DNA of 64,000 nucleotides from Vibrio sp. Isolate34. GTDB taxonomy: Bacteria > Pseudomonadota > Gammaproteobacteria > Enterobacterales > Vibrionaceae. The stretch is from positions 27,860-91,859 of the forward strand of contig NZ_JAKEUO010000008.1 of the NCBI RefSeq assembly GCF_022397915.1, given 5' to 3'. Position 1 is the stretch's first letter, and each line of letters opens with the position of its first letter. Shown here piece after piece: positions 58,911-64,000 of this stretch. Below the pieces are notes generated by a model. It saw nothing but the letters and a program-made list of their open reading frames with translations. It was not told the origin of the DNA and ran no database searches. The position numbers and the translations under genes were made by a program.

Positions 58911-59522
58911 CTAGGTGACGACTTCGAATGTATATGAATCTCGCTTCGCGACAGCCTGTTTAACGGGGATTCCAAGGCTTTGACATGTCATCAAGACCTT
59001 TAGCTTTCTGTCTGCAGGGGCGTGCTCTGAAAGGATAACAGCGCTTAAACACTCTTTATTTAGATACAGCTTATTTCCGATGATCTCTTCATCGGACAAC
59101 ACCCAACGAAATTCCTTTTCATAACACCAGTTTGAATGTTTAACTTTAAAGATGTCCGTTCCCCGCTTTGAAGTTTTTGATTCATTTAATGACGCTAAGC
59201 TTAATATGCTTGGGTCGTCTTCATATTGGACTTCAAAACAGTTGAGGTTCAGCTCTCCGTTATAGTGATTGAGGTCATACTCGATACACATACCTTTGAA
59301 GTTGTCGCCATATTGAGACCAAAGTATTGGATGGTTATTCGATTGGGAGAAGCACATAACCTTGAAATTATTCTGAAGTCTTGTGTCGGGTAGAAGGTTG
59401 AACTCAAAAGGGTTATTAAAGGTTTTAGCGTAATCAAACCACAACGAGCACTCAGATATCGACTGTATGTTTCTATCGTGGAGTGATCTGAACTTATAAA
59501 GTTTAGGCAACATATCAAACAC
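58911..59522 (-). CDS. DUF2971 family protein
   Basis: 203 residues. The family pattern is clear: LYKFRSLHDRNIQSISECSLWFDYAKTFNNPFEF at the N-terminus, then VMCFSQSNNHPILWSQYGDNFKGMCIEYDL, and near the end the WCYEKEFRWVL segment. DUF2971 proteins are widespread, often in mobile or defence-rich regions, and their biochemical role is not established. The start could also be the Met at residue 4. It is isolated between a terminator and a 314-bp gap. Confidence 0.82.
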   Translation of the reverse strand: MFDMLPKLYKFRSLHDRNIQSISECSLWFDYAKTFNNPFEFNLLPDTRLQNNFKVMCFSQSNNHPILWSQYGDNFKGMCIEYDLNHYNGELNLNCFEVQYEDDPSILSLASLNESKTSKRGTDIFKVKHSNWCYEKEFRWVLSDEEIIGNKLYLNKECLSAVILSEHAPADRKLKVLMTCQSLGIPVKQAVAKRDSYTFEVVT

Positions 59523-59836
59523 CTAGTTTACAAAATTGCTTGATGTTAACACTTTAACTCACAATAGAAGCCTGAATGCATAGCATTTGATTGCCCAATC
59601 ACTTAATTTAATCATATAACTGTTTGATAGATCAAAATTTAAACACTAAATGGTGGTCTGTTTAAGTCTTTTTTGCTGTGTGGAGCTAGGCAATAAATCT
59701 CTTGGATTTTTCGAATAAGATACAATGTAACTTTATTCGTGGAGAAAGTTACTCTATAAAGTCGAAATCGAGTAGGGAAAGTGAATGTTTAAAAGCCGAA
59801 CTCAAAAAGAACGGCTTAATTTGAATTGAATCTGGA
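59523..59836. other. Intergenic region DUF2971 gene - barrel protein gene
   Basis: 314 bp, AT-rich, no gene. It holds the promoter of the DUF2971 gene and, at 59793-59817, a weak hairpin (AAGCCG / CGGCTT) that may end the barrel-protein transcript on the minus strand. Confidence 0.5.
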
Positions 59837-60436
59837 TTAGAAATGGTACCTTGCGCCGATGTAAGCCGTTTGAGATGAAACATCGACGGAGTCTATTTCA
59901 ACACGCGCATTTCGGTAACCAAGATGAATATCGATACGGTCTGTAATGATCGCACCAAGCTCACCGCCAACCTGATAAGCCGCTTCAGATTCCGAATCTG
60001 ACATTCCGAACGCTTTTGCTTCCATATCCATAGAACCAACGCCCGCTAATAGAGACACATACAGATCTAATACGTCACCTTTAACAATAAACTTAGGCTT
60101 AATATTTATAAAGAAAGCTTGTCCTTCAACATCCATTACGTCGCTATAGTTAACTTTTCCGATTTTACGGTACTCGGCCTCCAATCCAAGTTTAACAACA
60201 TCGTGGGTATTGAATTCGTAGCCGCCAACTAAGTTATAGCTGAAGTCTGATAAATCAGATGAATCTTCAATTGCGCTACCACGGTATTCTAATTCCGTTT
60301 CATTATAAAAGCCGACGTCAACACCTGCATAAAAACGACCATTTTTCCTAGAAGAGTTCTCGTTGTCACTTGCAAACGCGTGTGAGCTGACACCAAAAAC
60401 GGTGAACAAGGATAGGGCGATCATACTGATTTTCAT
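59837..60436 (-). CDS. Outer-membrane beta-barrel protein
   Basis: 199 residues. A Sec signal peptide (MKISMIALSLFTVFGVSSHAFAS) is followed by alternating amphipathic strands (FYAGVDVGFYNETELEYRG, NLVGGYEFNTHDVVKLGLEAEYRKIG, YVSLLAGVGSM, HLGYRNARVEI) and ends in aromatic ARYHF, the BAM recognition signature. The size fits an eight-stranded OmpW/OmpA/AcfA-like barrel. Its role (porin, receptor or adhesion) cannot be told. It is isolated, with a long non-coding stretch upstream. Confidence 0.82.
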   Translation of the reverse strand: MKISMIALSLFTVFGVSSHAFASDNENSSRKNGRFYAGVDVGFYNETELEYRGSAIEDSSDLSDFSYNLVGGYEFNTHDVVKLGLEAEYRKIGKVNYSDVMDVEGQAFFINIKPKFIVKGDVLDLYVSLLAGVGSMDMEAKAFGMSDSESEAAYQVGGELGAIITDRIDIHLGYRNARVEIDSVDVSSQTAYIGARYHF

Positions 60437-61339
60437 ATTAAGCCTTTTAGATTATGAGTTATTTTTAATTCCAGAAGATGTTAACAAACAAAAGAGACAC
60501 TAGTTAATGTGAAACCTGTCTAAATATCTGATTTTAAATACTTACTAGTAATAGATATGTCAGCATCTCAGTTGTAAGACAAGCTATGTTGGCCTAGACA
60601 GTACGAATAGGATTCGTGTTGCGTTGTAACTTTTTTAAACTGAGACCGCAAGCTTAGGTCGAAATGGAGTTACTTAATTAGGCTTGTCATTAACAATAAG
60701 GCTTAACAAAACTAGGAAGCTACTGATCACAAGTGATGTTGGTTGATAGAACTTGGTAGTTAACACAGTCTTTATAGAAGCTTGCTAAAGAATACGTTGG
60801 GTTTTCTCGAGTACTTATTAGCAATGTGAGAAGAAGTAGCCAGCTTTCTTAGTTCGTTGGTAATAAGGGGTCAGTAAGCAATTTTTGATCTGAGTAATTA
60901 GTTTTAGAAATAGAGTTTCTTTTTTGTTGTTGGCGTTCAACGCATCTATCGAGGTTCAGGATTAATTTGAATCGGCTTTGGAGGTTGGACGCTGCAGAAT
61001 GATTGTTCGTTAGAAAATATAACTGGATGATGGACAGGTCAAAACAGAACTCAGCGTGTGGAGTTACTAAGAAACACGGTCGCGTGTGTGAAATCTGGAA
61101 TAAAACCAAGAGCGATGTACGATGTACACAAGATTCGCGTACAGTACCGCGAGTTATAGGTGTAAAAAGAAGCCGCCGTAAGTTAGAACATTCAGAACAA
61201 ATGTTCTCGATGATAAAGTTTGTGTTCAGAATGAGATAGACGTTGGCTAGACATATAATTATTAGCTTAAAGGCCTCATAGAGAATATTGGCGAATTTAA
61301 GAAGCTGACTTACCAAATGTAACGGTTTAAGGAGAAACG
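60437..61339. other. 0.9-kb non-coding stretch before the phage remnant
   Basis: No convincing gene on either strand; the two longer open frames have unusual composition and no Shine-Dalgarno. It contains short inverted and direct repeats, notably three AGAAC half-sites at 61185-61207 (two direct, one inverted as GTTCT) and an imperfect CGCGTAC / TACCGCG repeat near 61136-61152. It may be a decayed phage intergenic or regulatory region. Confidence 0.5.
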
Positions 61340-61477
61340 ATGATAACAATGCCCTTAGAATTGATAATATACCACTGCGTATTATGTCTGATTATGTTTA
61401 ATGGTGCATATCTTATAAAATCAGTGCAACCTCTTGTATTTAGAGGTTTTATCATTGAAGTATCGCGAAATGAGTAA
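61340..61477 (+). CDS. Small (45-residue) putative membrane protein, phage-type
   Basis: ATG at 61340 with an excellent Shine-Dalgarno (AAGGAG, 5 nt spacing) opens a 45-codon frame ending TAA at 61475-61477. The product has one hydrophobic stretch (LELIIYHCVLCLIMFNGAYLI) and a polar C-terminus, like the small proteins of filamentous phages. It overlaps the start of the next gene, suggesting translational coupling. The dif-like site lies inside the frame, so the ORF may be a junction product rather than an original gene. No homologue is recognised. Confidence 0.55.
   Translation: MITMPLELIIYHCVLCLIMFNGAYLIKSVQPLVFRGFIIEVSRNE
61374..61402 (+). other. XerC/XerD dif-like (attP/attL-type) recombination site
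   Basis: Arm ACTGCGTATTA (61374-61384), seven-base centre TGTCTGA, arm TTATGTTTAAT (61392-61402). From memory the Vibrio chromosome I dif has arms AGTGCGTATTA and TTATGTTAAAT around a six-base centre, so each arm matches at 10 of 11 positions while the centre is one base longer. Imperfect arms and altered centres are typical of attachment sites of filamentous phages that use host XerCD. Confidence 0.65.
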
Positions 61478-61823
61478 GAATTACATTTTTCGAGAGTTAG
61501 AGTGCCAAATGACGAAGGAAGAGGTCGCTGAACTGTGTTTTAAAACTGTGAGAACCGTCACAGGTTGGGATGAGGGAAAACCAATACCTCCTGAATGCAA
61601 AAGACTTATGCGGATGGCCAAAGGTAGAGAACTTAGCATTAGTGAAGATTGGGGGCAGTTCAAAATGTTATACGACAGGATGGAGCTGCCAACAGGCCAA
61701 GTGGTTAGGCCGCAACAAATATTGGCAGGAATTGCACTATTGGGGATTCAATCTGAGTTAGAGATTAAGACTTCAACACATTTACTGGGGCTTGCTAGAG
61801 CGATAGCAAGTATCAAGAAATAG
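61455..61823 (+). CDS. Filamentous-vibriophage-type regulator/DNA-binding protein
   Basis: 123 residues from TTG 61455, which has GAGG 8 nt upstream; ATG 61470 (118 residues) is the alternative. Residues NYIFRELECQMTKEEVAELCFKTVRTVTGWDEGKPIPPECKRLMRMAKGREL form a helix-turn-helix-like domain that selects on transition WDEG..IPP. I recognise this as a protein type found in Vibrio filamentous phages of the Vf/f237 kind (from memory, DUF3653-like). No other phage genes (zot, coat, replication) are present, so this is a solo remnant or the end of an element. Confidence 0.7.
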   Translation: MKYREMSKNYIFRELECQMTKEEVAELCFKTVRTVTGWDEGKPIPPECKRLMRMAKGRELSISEDWGQFKMLYDRMELPTGQVVRPQQILAGIALLGIQSELEIKTSTHLLGLARAIASIKK

Positions 61824-61977
61824 GATTAGAAAAGTATGGTTTTCTCAAGGGCAGCTCAAAGCCTAGTTACCTTAATTTTCACGAAGTGATCTTTGTTGAT
61901 AAGGTTGTTTTGACTGGAGTGAAGACACGTCCTGTTTAGATATCTAGTCCTCCTTTTTGGTCATATCAAGGAGAAAG

Positions 61978-62012
61978 AAGCCGAACCTTTATCGAGAGGG
62001 TTCGGCTTTTTT
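61978..62012 (+). terminator. Terminator after the phage-type regulator
   Basis: A 10-bp stem (AAGCCGAACC / GGTTCGGCTT) with an 11-nt loop and six T; efficient on the plus strand, weak on the other. Confidence 0.85.
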
Positions 62013-62034
62013 ATCGTGTGTTAGTTTATTCGTT

Positions 62035-62928
62035 CTATGCGTATTTTAATTTGTATGTTTCGATATCTGAAACTATCTTTGGAAAGCAGATCACGTCTGG
62101 GATGTTTCGCAGTGCGACAGCAGTTTCTAAGTTTAATACGTTTCTACGACATTCTTCTATCAGAATCTTCTTTTTGTCCGCTGGTTGAGAGTCAGATATC
62201 TTATCTATGACTGGTTTATTTAACGAAATTATAACTCTGTTAGCTAGTCGCTTCATTTGAGCTTCGAAATTGTGCCCACGGTAGAATAGAAATAAGTTAT
62301 CTGGGGTTATACCGATTTGATTAAACTTATTGCAATCAACACACGAGATGTCTACTTCTGGAGCTTGGGCAACACCTGTATGTTTCGCATTAAGTATCAG
62401 CTTCTTAACGGCCTCTCTTGAACCGGATTCAAGTAACTTAACAAAACTTGGATAGTATTGATTACTCCATTCACTAATTAAGGCTTCAAAACACGGAATG
62501 TCTTCTGTCGCATAGTTACCGGCAATATTACAGCAAAGGTCTAGAAGCCCCTTAGGATGATAGTATAAGTTCTCAATAGAATATGCATAAGTTTGAAAGC
62601 AAAACTCACTATTTAATACATCCTGATTTAGTTCGTAATAATTGTCATAATCTGAATCTACGCATACTAAATAGTATTTACCAAGTTTGATTTTTTTTTC
62701 GTTCAATAAGCTAAGGATAGTACCTTTACCATTCGCTTTAGCTTCGACACCAACAGCGTCGATGTTAAACTTGGTTATACCATTTTCTAAAAATACTTTG
62801 CCCCAAAACCTTTTATCGTCAAAACCCTCGACATAAATATTAATGACAGGGGTTTCTCCAAATACACTATATGCTTCTTCTAGGTCGTCATCCTCATCAA
62901 AATCAGAGCCACCTACGTTGATATTCAT
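62035..62928 (-). CDS. DUF4435 TOPRIM-like protein, partner of the upstream ATPase
   Basis: 297 residues. The TOPRIM-type acidic centre is visible: glutamate 34 in IYVEGFDDKRFW and the DxD pair at 91/93 in LVCVDSDYDNY. GKGTILSL lies between them and the Y-x-YSIENLYYHPKGL segment after them; these are hallmarks of DUF4435. In the PARIS anti-phage system the DUF4435 protein AriB is a tRNA-cutting effector held and released by the ATPase AriA. The start overlaps the ATPase stop by 4 nt (ATGA), so the two are co-translated. Identity as AriB itself is inferred, not shown. Confidence 0.8.
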   Translation of the reverse strand: MNINVGGSDFDEDDDLEEAYSVFGETPVINIYVEGFDDKRFWGKVFLENGITKFNIDAVGVEAKANGKGTILSLLNEKKIKLGKYYLVCVDSDYDNYYELNQDVLNSEFCFQTYAYSIENLYYHPKGLLDLCCNIAGNYATEDIPCFEALISEWSNQYYPSFVKLLESGSREAVKKLILNAKHTGVAQAPEVDISCVDCNKFNQIGITPDNLFLFYRGHNFEAQMKRLANRVIISLNKPVIDKISDSQPADKKKILIEECRRNVLNLETAVALRNIPDVICFPKIVSDIETYKLKYA

Positions 62929-64000
62929 TTTATACCAACCTCAATACATCTACTTCTCCAACCGTCTTTAACAAGTGAAGGTGAGTGTGTAGCAATAATT
63001 AACTGACTATCGGGAGCTATGTCACGCAGGTCTTTAATCAAACGTTTTTGCCATCTTACATGCAATGAAATCTCAGGCTCGTCTAATAGAAATACTTTTA
63101 CACGATCTCTGTAGTAATAGGTGGAGAAAAGTAAGTAGATTATAGTTTTTTCACCGCGTGATAATAAACTCCAATGAATAGGATCTCCAGAGTTTGCATC
63201 AGCTAAAGTGTATTTATTTTGTTCATCTCTAACTAGATACTTTTCACTATCTTCAAAGTATGAATTTAATATTTCTACAATAGATTCTATTTCTTGAGAG
63301 CGTTTTGACGCGTAATTATATTCTTCAGAAAGAAGAAGATTGGCAAGATTATTACCCGAGCTTCTAAGTTCTTTCGCTACTAGTTTATCTAAGTGCGACT
63401 CGAGAACCTGCATGAAATCTCGGCAGTATGAGAACCTCTCGTCGATCGAGCTTTTATACAGTTTCCAATAATTGCCAACGAACTCCACACTAGCATTATC
63501 TAAATTATGCATGCTTTGGCGGTCTTCTTGGAATAGAAAAGCAAGAGGAGCTTTAGTCAGAGTGTCATGTAGACCATCTTCATTTACTTCTTCAGGGATA
63601 TCGACTGTCTTCAGCCAACGTTCACCCTTTTCATTATTGGTGTAGCTTACATAATTTGTTGAAAAGCCGTTACTGTGTAGCGTGAAGTGATCTTGCAGCG
63701 TACACAAAAATTCGTAGTCGTGGGTGTTCTCCACTGACTCCAAGCGTTCCATTGTTGTATTATCAAACTCTTTATCGTCAACCGATGCTGGGATGAGTAG
63801 TGTTGTCATATCGACATTGTTTGAAAAAGATATTTTAGATGACCAAAATCTATTTTTTGAGGTAGATGGTTTTCTATTTTTTGTTGCGCTATTTAGGCTG
63901 TCAAAGAGAATGTTTAGCAAAGAACTTTTCCCAGAGCCGTTAGAGCCTGTGAGCAGCGTAACGTCCTCATAGAAAGGGATCGTTATCTTTTCTTTGCCCC
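62925..64000 (-). CDS. ABC/AAA (AAA_21/AAA_15-type) ATPase of a defence pair, start beyond the window
   Basis: The frame is open to base 64000; 358 codons are visible. Walker A (TGSNGSGKSS) is encoded at about 63915-63944, directly preceded by KEKITIPFYEDVTLL, so only some tens of N-terminal residues are missing. A signature-like LLSRGEK precedes Walker B (VFLLDEPEISLH) and the switch region IATHSPSLV. The ATPase resembles SMC/OLD/RecF-like regulators of anti-phage systems. It overlaps the DUF4435 gene by 4 nt. From memory E. coli AriA is about 55 kDa; the spacing here, about 283 residues from Walker A lysine to Walker B glutamate, suggests a smaller protein near 43 kDa. Confidence 0.85.
   Translation of the reverse strand, partial: GKEKITIPFYEDVTLLTGSNGSGKSSLLNILFDSLNSATKNRKPSTSKNRFWSSKISFSNNVDMTTLLIPASVDDKEFDNTTMERLESVENTHDYEFLCTLQDHFTLHSNGFSTNYVSYTNNEKGERWLKTVDIPEEVNEDGLHDTLTKAPLAFLFQEDRQSMHNLDNASVEFVGNYWKLYKSSIDERFSYCRDFMQVLESHLDKLVAKELRSSGNNLANLLLSEEYNYASKRSQEIESIVEILNSYFEDSEKYLVRDEQNKYTLADANSGDPIHWSLLSRGEKTIIYLLFSTYYYRDRVKVFLLDEPEISLHVRWQKRLIKDLRDIAPDSQLIIATHSPSLVKDGWRSRCIEVGIK

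Noticed and set aside
61003..61239. 78-codon basic open frame on the plus strand
   Set aside because: No ribosome binding site and a composition rich in Arg/Lys/Ser like translated non-coding DNA; not recognised as any phage protein.
60849..61349. 166-codon open frame on the minus strand upstream of the phage region
   Set aside because: No Shine-Dalgarno, Cys/Ser/Leu-rich low-quality composition, no recognisable pattern, and it runs antisense through the phage-type regulatory region.

Overview
The window looks like chromosome I of a Vibrio, most likely near the Splendidus clade. The core proteins (ZapC, MatP, ProQ, FabA, Rmf, LonH, the 180-kDa NAD-glutamate dehydrogenase) and their order fit Vibrionaceae. 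The rlmI-acyP-tusE-yccA, letA-letB-rsmF and rlmL-uup-rmf-fabA-lonH-matP neighbourhoods also match the enterobacterial order. From memory, in V. cholerae the fabA/lonH/matP genes sit beside the dif1 terminus region. The dif-like site near 61.4 kb agrees with that. No rRNA, tRNA, IS element or CRISPR array was seen.

Layout. 1-7.9 kb: 3' part of a giant RTX adhesin with Ig-like repeats, a PA14-like segment, a VWA domain and C-terminal RTX repeats; its start lies outside the window. 8.1-12.4 kb: rlmI, a chemoreceptor, acyP, tusE and a Bax-inhibitor-type membrane protein. 12.7-17 kb: the aapJQMP amino-acid ABC transporter. 17.4-24.3 kb: a CysG-type protein with a decayed methyltransferase tail; a tryptophan-type DAHP synthase followed by yajQ; a free-standing, probably inactive PEP-synthase C-terminal domain; a hotdog-fold protein; an unknown membrane protein; and a CvfB-like S1 protein. 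24.6-32 kb: rsmF, letB, letA and an ABC exporter. 32-46.7 kb: msrC, proQ, prc, a small exported protein, pepN, a DUF2835 protein, gdhB, pyrD and zapC. 47.2-57 kb: rlmL, a glutaredoxin-like gene, uup, a GlyGly-CTERM protein, rmf, fabA, lonH and matP.

57-64 kb is accessory in character: small exported or unknown proteins, an HDOD-like protein, a DUF2971 protein, an outer-membrane barrel protein, and about 0.9 kb of non-coding DNA. Then comes a filamentous-phage remnant, consisting of a 45-codon ORF containing a XerC/XerD dif-like site and overlapping a phage-type regulator. Last is an overlapping pair, an ABC/AAA ATPase plus a DUF4435 TOPRIM-like protein, in the architecture of a PARIS-like anti-phage system. 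The ATPase runs off the right edge.

The most interesting items are the ATPase-DUF4435 pair, the dif/attP-like site inside the small phage ORF, the PEP-synthase-derived pseudoenzyme next to aroH, the decayed CysG tail, the hairpin leader of pyrD, and a matS-like site in the matP promoter. All functional calls come from reading the sequence; no database search was run.
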